From: Azolla caroliniana
Taxonomy: Eukaryota > Polypodiophyta
Length of the DNA: 64,000 nucleotides
Direction of reading: 5' to 3'
Assembly (NCBI GenBank): GCA_043228905.1
Contig: JBHGNT010000014.1
Span: 9,486,001-9,550,000 of the forward strand
Each line of letters starts with the position of its first letter. Positions within the stretch are counted from its first letter, which is position 1. A program made the position numbers and the translations under genes. Positions 42,222 to 53,000 of this stretch are shown in pieces. The notes below the pieces were generated by a model. The model searched no databases and was not told the origin of the DNA. It saw only the letters and a list, made by a program, of their open reading frames with translations.

Positions 42222-42734
42222 TTAGATAGAATCAAGAAGAGTGGAATTTTCAAGAGTTGTTATGGCGTTAATTACCATTAATCGTAATCGATTAGCACCC
42301 AAAATGATTTGTTTTTGATGCTCAAATGCAGATTCCCCTGGACAAAGTTCCATAAAAGAGCGCCGAGAAAGAGCATCTGCTTTGCTTTGTTGCATCCCAA
42401 GGTGATATATGATGATAAAGTCGAAGTGAGTCAAAAATTGCACCCACCGGGCTTGTCGCCGACTCAAGACTCGAGCATTTTGGAAATAAGTCACGTTCTT
42501 ATGATCATTGTAGACAATGATCTGCTAAGAAGAACCCTCAAGAAAATGTCACCATTGTTGAAATGAATCCACGATTGCAAGAAGCTCTTTGTCATGGATC
42601 TTGTAGTTGATCTCTGCAGCTTCAAACTTTCGTGAATGAAAGGTGACATGGTGTAGTTGCCATCATCTCTAGTTTGCGAGAGGACACTCCATAGTGCAAA
42701 ATCGGATGCATCGGCTTCGTGCCATTGTAAATGC
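42222..42734 (-). pseudogene. D RNase H
   Basis: Reads [21 protein letters not shown] (about 42650-42580), then a broken stretch, then TYFQNARVLSRRQARWVQFL and HFDFIIIYHLGMQQSKADALSRR (about 42440-42370), the usual end of RNase H in chromoviruses. The start (DASD motif) is poorly preserved. Confidence 0.7.
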
Positions 42735-43700
42735 TCATTTTAAGCTTTCGAATGCCTCGGTTGCATCTGAACTCCATATAAATGGCTGATCTTTATGTGT
42801 GAGCTGAGTAAGCAGAAGCACAAACTTGGAATAATCTTTAATAAATTTTTGATAAAAATTTGCAAACCCAACAAAACATTGCACATCACACACTGAAAGG
42901 GGCGTTTGCCACTCTAAAATTGCTTGTACCTTCATGGGGTCCATAGCAATACCATCTGATGATACAACATACCCCAAAAATTCCACTTGATTCTGGTCAA
43001 AACTACACTTTTCTAATTTTGCGTAGAGACCATATTCTCGAAGTCGACACATTACTTGACGAACATGTTCGTCATGCTCCTCTTGGGTCTTCGAGTAGAT
43101 TAAAATATCATCTAGGTAAACTATAGTGAAGATATCAAGAAAATCTCGAAAAATATTGTTCGCCATATGTTGGAAAACAGCAGGTGCATTCATGAGACCG
43201 AATGGCAGCATAGTATACTCAAAATGTCCATAGTGAGTGCGGAAAGTTGTCTTCCATTCATCCCCCCGGCGAATCCGAACTAGATTATATGCTCCGTGAA
43301 GGTCCAACTTCGTGAAATATTTTGCACCACTGAGACGTTCCAAAAGATTCAGGATTAATGGTAGAGCATATCTATTCCGGATAGTCACTTTGTTTAGCCC
43401 TTGATAATCCATGACCAACCGAAGAGTCCCATTCTTCTTCTTAACGAATAAGATAGGTGCACTATCAAGGGATCTAGCATGCCGAATGAATCCGTTTGCC
43501 AGATTCTCATCAATATATTCCCGCAAAGTCTCTAGCTCTACAGGGGAGAGATTATAAATTGGGCCCCATGGAGGTTCTTTCCCTAGTTGTAAGTCAATAG
43601 GGCAGTCGTATGGCCGATGCTCCGGCAATGTATTGGCCTTCACCTTATCAAAGACATCTGAAAACTCCTTATTTCTCTGGTAGTTTAATGTCCGCTTCAC
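42735..43700 (-). pseudogene. D reverse transcriptase, open for 321 codons
   Basis: Best-kept piece of D. Reads EFSDVFDKVKANTLPEHRPY, LSPVELETLREYIDENLANG, FVKKKNGTLRLVMDYQGLNK, FTKLDLHGAYNLVRIR, LPFGLMNAPAVFQHMANNIF and the catalytic IVYLDDILIYSKTQEEH, then GFANFYQKFIKDYSK. Both catalytic motifs are present. It is out of frame with protease and RNase H, so it is a remnant, not a working enzyme. Confidence 0.85.
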
Positions 43701-43779
43701 GTGAAGTGGATGATGGAGTTGCTATTATTGTGAAGACGAACATGGCCTCGTTCCCCCCTTCCTCCCGCAACTGTCATAA

Positions 43780-44180
43780 AGAGATGGTCGATAACTCCGG
43801 GGATCTATTATAACATGTAGGAGAGAGGGATGCGGGGTTTGTGCTTTTTTCCCGGATCTCCTCAATTGTTCTTTTCATCCAATCAAAGTTCGGGTTATGG
43901 AGTTCAAACCAAGGGAGACCTAGAACTATTGGGTGTTCCGGACTACGAATAATGTTGAAAGAGATTATGCTTGCCAAATCGCCAAGAACTATCCTAATTG
44001 GCTTGGACTCCTCGACTATATCTCCTGAAGCTATGGGACGTCCATCAATGACTCCTACGGCTACTAGGCCGGGAAGTTTATTCAAGAGGATCTTTTGTGA
44101 AACAAGAGTTGGCTCCAGAATCTACGAGGGCAGAGGCTAGGACTTGATGACATGTAGATATGCTAAGCTCGACTTGTGCT
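43780..44180 (-). pseudogene. D aspartic protease
   Basis: Near 44140-44090 the minus strand reads ASALVDSGANSCF (catalytic D-S-G), followed after a shift by NKLPGLVAVGVIDGRPI and the flap/end region RSPEHPIVLGLPWFELHNP. Normal motif, unlike B and G. Confidence 0.75.
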
Positions 44181-44283
44181 GAAAAAACTCGACTCACTTG
44201 ATTTGATGAAATGGAACCACGACTAGGAACTAACTCTACATAGCTAGGATGGTCCATCCAAATGGCTCCTATTTTGGCCGGAC

Positions 44284-45406
44284 TTACTCATTTAACACAT
44301 CCTCTAATTGACTCAAGACATTGAATCTATTCTCATGGCATGGACTATGAGGCTTATTTATGTTATTAGAAGTAACAATAGAACTCAATGTAGGGTTTTC
44401 ATGGGCACTTACTTGGTATACTTGAAACCTAAGTTTATGTGGACAATTTACAGCTATATGTCCTGGACCGCCACAATACAGGCAGAGGCGATGTGCCCGA
44501 CGTCGTTGCTTCTCAGCATCTAATAACAGCCCATGACGTTGTGTTGACTCTATTTCCATCGGAGTTGGGCCATCCCTTGTAATGGATCTAGAAACTTGTG
44601 GAGGCGTTGCAACTACGGAAGCATAAGTCTGCTCAGGTTGGCGGCGTAACATTTGTTGGTGCTCAGAACGTCGCTCAAATGGGCGATTATCACATCGCAC
44701 AGCTCGACTAATGGCTTCTGTAAGCGACTTCGGATCTTCAGGGAAAGTAAGAAGAAAATCTTTGACATCATTTCTCAAACCTTGACGGAATTGATCCATT
44801 AAGGCCGCCTCATCCCAAGGGATATCGCATGCCAAGAGAGGGAAATCAACTGCATAAGCCGACGCGGGACGATCCTTGTCGGAGCCTTTGAATCTTGTTT
44901 ACCGTTGTCCTAGTGTTGTCGATGTCTCCGAAACTAGCTTGAAACTCTTTACCAAATGCCTCGAAATCCTCCAGCAATGGGGATTTCTTCTCGAGAAGTG
45001 GTGCGAACCATGCTAACGTCATACCGCATAGCAAAGTTCCCACTAATCCCACACGAGCAGCATCAGTTGGATACTGATTGGGATGTAGCTGAATAACCAA
45101 ACGAACGTGATTCAAAAAACCTTGAAATAAAGACCTCGTACCATCAAACTTGGCGGGGAGGCTGATCGTTGGCTCTCTAGGGGAGTTTTGAGCCCCCGAC
45201 GCTTGCTCTCGTAATGACAATATAGTCACCTCGAATTGATGAACCCACTGTGATAACTCTTCATATTGTTGAGCTTTTTCGACACTCACATGTTGTAGGT
45301 CTCCAAGTAGCCTTTGATTCTCATGCTCTAATGCCACAAATTTATTCGTGAGCATGTCGAGCTCAGAAAGAACACGCATGTATTCTTGTTTGTTCACGGA
45401 CTCCAT
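44284..45406 (-). pseudogene. gag: D gag with one frameshift
   Basis: ATG 45406. Leucine-zipper-like N-terminus (FVALEHENQRLLGDLQHVSV), then PAKFDGTRSLFQGFLNHVRL, LVGTLLCGMTLAWFAPLLEK and RQGS. The frame shifts at about 44846, and gag resumes with DIPWDEAALMDQFRQGLRND and LTEAISRAVRCDNRPFERRS. Zinc knuckle near 44490-44450 (CLYCGGPGHIAVNC). The gag at 63129 is a close, unbroken relative. Confidence 0.85.
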
Positions 45407-45480
45407 AGCTTACGAGGGGAGAGGAGAAGGAAGAAGAAAACTTGTTAGGGTTTGTGGAAGACGAAGAGATGAAAGGAAAG

Positions 45481-45491
45481 AATTGGTTCAA
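45481..45491 (-). other. D primer-binding site, complementary to the element's own RNA 5' end
   Basis: Coding strand: LTR end ..cttgata, then gt, then TTGAACCAATT. There is no TGG start, so no ordinary tRNA 3'-end match. Its complement AATTGGTTCAA occurs in the LTR (within 45611-45623), 33 nt downstream of the TATA box (45649-45656), i.e. at the predicted transcript start. This matches Tf1-type self-priming. Confidence 0.7.
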
Positions 45492-45493
45492 AC

Positions 45494-45970
45494 TATCAAG
45501 ATTGAGAGAGAAAGAGATAGAAAGAGAGATAGAGAGATAGAGAGATAATTGAAAGAGAATTATTATATTGAAGAGTAAAATGGATTACAAAGAGTAGGCT
45601 ACAAAATGGCATTGAACCAATTTAGGTTTGGGATGGGTGGTAGATCCCTATTTATAAGTAATAGAGAACACTCTAGAATATTCTAGGTTATCCTAGAATG
45701 TAGAGTAATCTAGAAGATCTCTAGAGTATTCTAGAAGGTTCTAGTGGTATAGAACACTCTAGAATATTCTAGGTCATTCTAGAATGTAGAGTAATATAGA
45801 ATATTCCTATGATATTAGATTTCATATTCTAAAAAGTATACATATAAAAATATTAATACAATGGTTAAGGATTTGACATGTGTACAACAAGGTCGTGGGT
45901 TCAAATCCCTCTGAGTCATAATGTGAGTGTCATGATCCTTTCGATGCATGATGTGAGTGTTATCATGACA
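45494..45970 (-). repeat. 5' LTR of D
   Basis: 477 bp. TATA tataaata on minus (45656-45649). A tRNA-like module antisense to the element lies at about 45848-45920. Near its coding-strand start it carries a short extra repeat (atgtgagtgt twice, 45921-45960). The coding-strand end has ctctctatctctc tracts. Confidence 0.87.
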
Positions 45971-46254
45971 AGTCTGACATTGTCAAAGGTCTAAAGACTG
46001 AAGTCAAATTGGAGAGAGCCAATTCGGATGTAAGTTCCGATTCAATTGAAATGTTCGATTCGGTTGTTACGAATCGACTAAGGGCCAAGCGAAAAAAAGG
46101 GCAGCGAAGGACGTGCCAACACCGTGACAGCAAGGGAGCTGAGAAGGGCCGACCAGAAGGGTCGAGGAGCGCGATTGAGGCGTGAAGCCAGAAGGAACCG
46201 GAGTGTAGATCCGGAAGAGTAGACAGAACCTCAAGTTGAGCTTGAGGGGGAGGG
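45971..46254 (+). pseudogene. F2 charged post-RNase H tail, continuation after D
   Basis: Joined across D, the frame reads AKTKNWS then DIVKGLKTEVKLERANSD, SIEMFDSVVTNRLRAKRKKG and RRADQKG. It parallels the E1 tail (KTRTWANVVKGLKKGELE; YDSDEPNRMKAKW). Ends with the polypurine tract gagcttgagggggaggg (46238-46254) directly before the LTR. Conserved in two copia copies, so probably a real part of the element's coding region; function unknown. Confidence 0.65.
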
Positions 46255-46608
46255 TGCGTAGACTAGGGCGTAAAATAGTGCGCATAACGTGGTCGTATCA
46301 GTGCATAAACCAAAAGGCCGTTGGTATGGTAATCCTCGTAAGGAATAGTTTTGGGAGTTAGCGTAGTAGGCTCATTTATGAGCAGTCAAGTAATGTCAGT
46401 ACTTGTGTCAGCCCGATAGTCAGGGCTTGTATAAAAGGTGATCACTGAGCACAAAGAATGTACAGAGTGTCATTATTTTGAAATAGAACTGAGTTGTCCG
46501 CTCTCTCTTTGTCTCTCCATCTCCATCACCCTCTCTGTGTTTTTTGCGTTTACCAAAATGCCTCATTTCCGAACTGTGTACTTTGTGTTTACACACACGC
46601 TTCCGCAC
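46255..46608 (+). repeat. F2 3' LTR (left part)
   Basis: Starts TGCGTAGACTAGGGCG right after the polypurine tract. TATA-like ttgtataaaagg near 46427, then a CT-rich run (46497-46540). The right end is not seen; coding sequence of the DNA transposon starts near 46609, so the LTR is probably interrupted here. Confidence 0.6.
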
Positions 46609-47223
46609 ATGTATTCTTTTATAGATAGTATTGGTTGCGATATAGGTCTAAATATCACTGAGAATGGAAGTAATGAGACTACTATTATAGAGAGAAAGGT
46701 TGTAGACTATTTCAATGTTCAAACCAAGCACATCAGCAATGAAGACAAGAAGGTAGTACTTTATGGAATATTAAATGATTCATCGATAAAGGAGTTAGTT
46801 GATTGTGATGGTCTTAATGCAAACATAACATCTATACTAGTAAATAATCTCCGTAATAGTTTCGTATCCATGAGCAGGTCAGAAGATGATCTTGTCTTAA
46901 AAAGGTTTTGTCTAATGATGTTACTTAATAGTGATGTTGACGATATTAACATCAGTGTGCTATCTAAGGTAATTGGTGTTAGTAGAAAAAGTGTGTACAA
47001 TACATTGAACCGGATAGTTTCCTCGGGTGAAGGAACTAGTCGGCTAAAGCTAACAATAAGATTTAAGCCAATGACACCCATAACAGCAGAAATCAAGGAT
47101 ATAATCACAATATTTTGGACTAATGAGAGTAGGGTTTCACCCAATAAGAAGGATTTATGCAGGAAACGTGTTAGAAGGAGTCAATACGAGGAGCATCCCA
47201 TTCATCTTCTTGATGTACCTCAG

Positions 47224-48180
47224 GTATTTACATTTATCTCAACATTTGTTTTAACTTTTGAGCTTAGTTAGTTAGCTTATTAGCTACCTCCAAATATGAC
47301 CATACCCGAATAGCTAATTACCTACCTCAGAATATGACCATAGCTAATTAGCTCCCTAAGAATATCGAACATAGCTATTTAGCTACCAGAATAGCTATTT
47401 AGCTACCAGAATAGCTAATTAGCTACTAGAATAGCTATTTAGCTACCAGAATAGCTAATTAGCTACTGGAGTAGCTAATTAGCTGCTCATGACTATAGCT
47501 AATTAGCTACCAGAATTGCCATTCCCCTACGAGAATAACTACTGTACTAAACTATGGTAGTAGCTAATTAGCTACCATTTAGCTAATTAGCTATTGTATT
47601 AAACTATGGTAGTAGCTAATTAGCTACCATTTAGCTAATTAGCTACTCAACTAAATTATGGTAGTAGCTAAGTAGCTAATTAGCTACTCAGCTAATGTAT
47701 GGTAGTAGCTAATTAGCTACCATTTAGCTAATTAGTTGTTGTATTAAACTATGGTAGTAGCTAATTAGCTACCACTTAGCTAATTAGCTACTCAGCTAAA
47801 GTATGGTAGTAGCTAATTAGCTACCACTTAGCTAATTAGCTATTGTACTAAATAATGGTAGTTGCTAATTAGCTACCATTTAGCTAATTAGATGTTGTAT
47901 TAAACTATGGTAGTAGCTAATTCGCTACCATTTAGCTAATTAGCTACTATACTAAAGTATGGTAGTAGCTAATTAGCTACCACTTAGCTTATTAGCTACT
48001 GTACTAAACTATAGTAGTAGCTAATTAGCTACTACTTACCTAATTAACTATTGTACTAAACTATGGTTGTAGCTAATTAGCTACCACTTAGCTAATTAGC
48101 TACTGTACTAAACTATGGTAGTAGCTAATTAGCTACCACTTAGCTATAGAGCTAATTAGTATGTCTATTTTATTACGCAG
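47224..48180 (+). other. Intron of the transposase-like gene, filled by palindromic repeats
   Basis: Donor gtattt at 47224, acceptor tattttattacgcag ending 48180. Joining gives an uninterrupted frame, which supports a real intron. Apart from about 50 bases at each side it is made of TAGCTAATTAGCTA-type repeats. Confidence 0.75.
47280..48160 (+). repeat. Repeat block R1: about 52-bp units of TAGCTAATTAGCTA palindromes
   Basis: Typical unit: tatggtagtagctaattag, then ctaccatttagctaattagc, then tactgtactaaac. Unit starts near 47551, 47603 and 47655 are 52 bp apart; later units vary from 41 to about 53. Each unit holds two 14-bp perfect palindromes, themselves arranged around ccanttag. The same unit fills R2 (50545-51985). 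Confidence 0.9.
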
Positions 48181-49816
48181 GTCAATTTATTTATTAGGTT
48201 CAGACAAATGCATCCAAATATCAAAGTTCAACTACGAACATTTGAGTGTCTTAAGCCACACTTTGTGAGACACTTGAAGGATCAATACATTTGTAAATCA
48301 TCTGAGCATGGTATCTCTTCTATGAGTTGTCTTTTAGATTCAGTATTGTGTCTGAGAGAAACTGAGGCCATCTTCCACAGTCATAAATGTGTCATAGGTT
48401 TATGTCAAGATTGTGGCCCTAGTAGATTAAGTGGTGTCGAAATGAATTTAGTGAAATATTAATCTCTGTCAAGTTATTTGAGTCAGTTGACACCAATTTC
48501 GAAGGAAAGGTGTGTAAAAGAAAGGATCTAGTTACGAAGTCGATTAAACCAAGGGATTTGGCGTCTCTATTTATAGTATCTCTAGGAAAGTTCATTAAAC
48601 ACAACTTCATTTATTCATGGCAAGCCCATCAATTTAAGACTTGCATATCTGATTTTCCAAATGATGTAGTAGTCTTAGTAGTTGATTTCGTAGAGAATTA
48701 TACTTTCAAGCAATAGAATGAAATTCAATCTATGCATTGGTGTTCAGCACAAGTAACCATTTTTGTGCACATAACATATTTTCAAGTTTCAGGTGATGTT
48801 AAAAAAGTAATTCAATTTTTTATTTCTGATGATAAGAAGCATGATACCTTGTTCCTCCAACATTGTTTTAACTTATATTGGCAATGGTTATTAGCTAAAC
48901 GTTTGGAGCTTACTCAACATTGGGTCTGGTCTGATGGAGCTACATCACAATTAAAGGCTAGACGTGCATTTTATTTTCTGGGGAGTTATCTTGCGATAAC
49001 AGGTTTGGAGATGAGATGTAATTTTTTTGGGTCTAGCCATGGTAAAGGTGAACATGATTGTGTAGGTATTGTTATAAAGTGGGCACTTACCGATGAACAA
49101 CTAAAGGTATATGGTGTACAGATGAATTGTGTAGCACATGTAGTTGAATTTTTAAGAGCTAATATGTCAACGAGTGCAACTGGTGTTTATTCCTCGCAGG
49201 TCTGAGATATTAAACGTGAATTTTGGGAAGTGAAGATAGATAAAGTAAATAGGGAGAAGACTTGGGAGTGCCAAGGAATTCCCGAATTGCGATCTCTCCA
49301 TGTTGTTTGCGGTTATTCTAGGTTGGATGGTCATTGTATTGTGGTTAGAGAATTAACTTATTTTTGCTTCCATTGTGTGCAAGGAAATTGGAGGTATTGT
49401 TTAAACAAAGCATATATTCAGAATTGGGAGTATCATACATTGAACGATAAGGAAGCAGTTGATGGAGAAACAAAAAAGAATGTTGACTTCACATATCAAG
49501 GACGTGGAGATACTCTGAGTGATGTCTTAAATGTTGGGGATAATTTCGTTGTAAATGTAGAAGAAGGCAATTCAAAGGGTGTTGATTTCTATATATTGAA
49601 GTGCACGGTTAGAAAATAGTGTGCAACGCAGAATATATTAGATGCTTGGGTAAATGTTGTATCTACCGGGACATTCTACATCGAAGGTATTTTTTATGCA
49701 AGACTACATGATTACAATTATGTGTATAGACTATTAGAAGACAAACCCATGGCGTACATGTACTCTCATTTGGCCAGGTCCATCAATGTCCCAATGTCGC
49801 GATACAATAGCTGCTG

Positions 49817-50006
49817 AGGTTTATACACATTTAGCGCTAATGTGTATGAATGTATTTATAACAGTATGCCATGGAATTTGTAGCTACAAGTAGCAATTAC
49901 CAGTTTTCTTGTAAAACAAACAAAGCACATGTATTGCAAATAAACAGTTTAATGGACCTGTTTGGGAGTTTTTTTTTATATACAATCTACTTTTTGTCCT
50001 TCTTTC
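49817..50006. other. Spacer between the two convergent transposon genes
   Basis: AT-rich 190 bp. Holds aataaa on + (49939-49944) and, for the minus gene, a T-rich run on + (49970-49980). Likely the shared 3' end region. Confidence 0.4.
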
Positions 50007-53000
50007 TCAATAAAATCGTGTCTTTTTTATAAACCAAGTAACTAGTCTTGTCCTTGATCGTGGCCCCTTCTTTAGCCATTTTCTAGCCGGTTGCCCATTT
50101 AGCCTTGCTTCTTTGACCCATTGCGCAAGTGTGTCCTCCTCCAACAACCTTTCCATCACCTCAACAATGGCTTGCATATCAGCCGCGTCTTGCGCTAGCT
50201 TTTCCAGTACAGTGGGATCTATTTGGACATTATCAGTAGTTGGGCTCAGTGGGGTGGAATCAAGGTTTTGGGATTCGAAGAAATGTTGCATCAAGTGTTC
50301 AAAAACACTATTGTTGTGAACCTCATATTTACATGTTGTATCCAATATTTCATGGCTTTTCACATCGTTGCCTAATTCAGTACCATCTTCCAAAAGAATA
50401 GGGTGGAACTAAACTGAAGGAGATGTGCTAGCAGGACTCTTACTTTTAGCCACGTTGGCAACTATCTCCTCATCGGTTGCAACGTCATCAGCACCAGACA
50501 CCTCATGTGCCCTCCTTAATCCACAAGATTCTATAACAACATGGTCGCTAATTAGGTACATCTTAGCTAACTAGCTATTCTTCTAGACTATGATAGTAGC
50601 TAATTAGCTACTTCGTTTACGTATGGTACTAGCTAATTAGCTACCACTTAGCTAATTAGCTACTCTTTGTCAATATGGTAGCAACTAATTAGCTACTCTA
50701 CTAAAGTATAGTAGTCTCTAATGAGCTATCAGTTAGCTAATTAGCTAGTCTTTGTCAATATGGTAGCAACTAATTACGCCATTATAACTAAATTATGGTA
50801 GTAGCTAATTAGCTGCCACTTAGCTAATTAGCTATTGTACTCAACTATGGTAGTAGCAAATAAGCTACCACTAGCTAATTACCTATTGTACTAACTATGG
50901 TAGTAGCTAATTAGCTATTGTACTAAAGTATGGTACTAGCGACTTAGCCACTATAACTAAAATATGGTAGTAGCTAATTAGCTACCACTTAGCTAATTAG
51001 CTACTATACTAAACTATAGTAGTAGCTAATTAGCTACCACTTAGATAATTAACTACTCAACTAAAGTATGGTAGTAGTTAATTACCTACCATTTAGCTAA
51101 TTAGCTACTATACTAAAGTATGCTACTAGCTAATTAGCCACTATAACTAAAGTACGATAGTACCTAATTAGCTACCACTTCGCTAATTAGCTACTGTACT
51201 AAATTATGGTAGTAGCTAATTAGCTACCACTCAGTTAATTAGTTACTCAGCTATAGTATGGTAGTAGCTAATTAGCTACCACTTACCTAATTAGCTACTC
51301 ACCTAAAGTATGGTAGTAGCTAATTAGCTAAGTGGTAACTAATTACCTATTGTACTGAACTATGGTAGGAGTTAATTATCTACGGCTTAGCTAATTAACT
51401 ACTCTACTAAACTATGGTAGTAGTTAATTAGCTACCATTTAGCTAATTAGCTATTGTATTAAACTATGGTAGTAGCTAATTAGCTACCACTTAGCTAATT
51501 AGCTACTCAGCTAACATATGGTAGTAGCTAATTAGCTATCACTTAGGTAATTAGCTACTATACTAAACTATGGTAGTAGCTAATTACCTACCATTTAGCT
51601 AATTAGCTACTGTATTAAACTATGGTAGTAGCTAATTAGCTACCATTTAGCTAACTAGCTACTTAGTTAACACATGATAGTAGCTAATTAGCTATTGTAC
51701 TAAACTATGGTAGTAGCTAACTAGCTAAGTGGTAGCTAATTAGCTATTGTACTAAAGTATGGTAGTAGCTAATTAGGTACCATTTAGCTACTTAGTTACT
51801 CAACTAAACTATGGTAATAGCTAATTAGCTTCCACTTAACTAATTAGCTACTGCACTAAACTATGGTAGTAGCTAATTGGCTACCACTTAGCTAATTAGC
51901 TACTTAGCTGAAGTATGGTAGTAGCTAATTAACTACAACTTAGCTAATTGACTACATGTTAGCTAATTAGCTACTACACTACAACCATAACAGCTAAATA
52001 GTTTCCACACTTTATACGACTTACCTAATTAGAAAAGATGGAACTAATTAGTTACACTATGGTGACAAGCAACAATATTAGTTTTCTCCAGTCATCGTGG
52101 AGAGTTGTACTACAATCCCCAAATAGAATGCAACAATGGGACAGGCATATCGTAAACAAACGATATGGTATGTGTGTTGGCATGGTTTTAGGTGAACCAA
52201 CAGAGTAGCAGATTTGTCCTCTACATGTAATCCACAAGCGATGCAATGTGCTTGAACAGTCAATATATTGTTTCCTGGTTCGCCTTCATTTGGTAAGGGA
52301 GCAAGAATGTTCAGGTCCAATTCTTGTCTGCTCCTTACCATCCCCTCCACAAAATGTCGTTGCTTCTTAAGGCAACTAACTACCTGTTCTTGACGGGAGT
52401 ATTGTTCCTTCAACGCAGCCGAGAAATTTACCGATTAATTATTCCTTAATGAGGAAGATACAACAACATGAAACAAGAATCATTAACTTACTTGTGGTTT
52501 GTCCAAATTGTAATCAGCAACAATATTTACACCTAGAAGGTCCAGGTTCATTGAAAGAACCTGGATCTCTGTCTGCAGTTGAATTTTCCACTTGGGATCC
52601 AGTGACCCCTCAATTTCAAGCTCATGTTGAGCAACCTGTTCCAGATAATACCTCAGTAGCACATTTTCATGTACAAGTTATTTATAACATATTACATACT
52701 AGCGAAACAATAGGTACCTGAATCTTATTTCTAATTGTTGTAACTGCCAAAGTGACTTTGCTCTCCATCGCAGTAGCCAATGTTGTTTTCTCTAAATCAG
52801 TCTTAAAAAAATCCAATGTCTCACAGGCTTCATGGACATTTTTTAGCATATAGCTAATCAATGGCTCACCTGTATCATCGACATTGGCTTTCATTGTGTA
52901 TCAGTGTCGTATATACTTGCGGGTTTGTTGGGAGTCGGTTGTTGCATCATCAACTGCCATGCTCCAAAATCTTGCCATTTTTTGTTGCAAGCTCCCCATC

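Larger units (their letters stand above)
40282..45970 (-). mobile_element. Ty3/gypsy chromovirus D, full-length but decayed
   Basis: LTRs at 40282-40733 and 45494-45970 (TGTCATG..CTTGACA on the coding strand). Flanking bases ggtct (40277-40281) and agtct (45971-45975) look like a TSD with one change. It interrupts the charged post-RNase H tail of copia F2. Order on minus: 5' LTR, self-complementary primer site (45481-45491), gag, protease, RT, RNase H, integrase, chromodomain, polypurine tract (cgacgggggatag on minus), 3' LTR. Each gene has frameshifts or stops. The same family starts again at 62609. Confidence 0.92.
46609..49816 (+). pseudogene. DNA transposon transposase-like gene, intron-containing, decayed
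   Basis: Exon 1 (46609-47223) reads GCDIGLNITENGSN, KVIGVSRKSVYNTLNR (helix-turn-helix-like) and HPIHLLDVPQ, then donor CAG/gtattt. The acceptor ttacgcag at 48180 restores the frame exactly (VNLFIRFRQMHPNIKVQL). Exon 2 reads FKTCISDFPNDVVVLVVDF.., a TAG at 48714, then EIQSMHWCSAQ, SDDKKHDTLFLQHCF, HWVWSDGATSQLK, NFFGSSHGKGEHDCVG, and a C-terminal part to about 49816. The spaced SDD / WSDG / SHGKG motifs suggest a DDE-type transposase. I suspect the Sola group but cannot confirm. A one-base-type frameshift near 48430, TAG 48714, TGA 49203 and TAG 49617 make it dead. Confidence 0.65.

Noticed and set aside
46438-46608. N-terminal extension of the transposase-like frame with a signal-peptide-like hydrophobic stretch (CPLSLCLSISITLSVFFAF)
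   Set aside because: It is encoded by the CT-rich end of a copia LTR, so it is a chance in-frame extension.
47280-48160. CRISPR-like array
   Set aside because: There are no unique spacers, units are adjacent and palindromic, and the context is a eukaryotic transposon intron.
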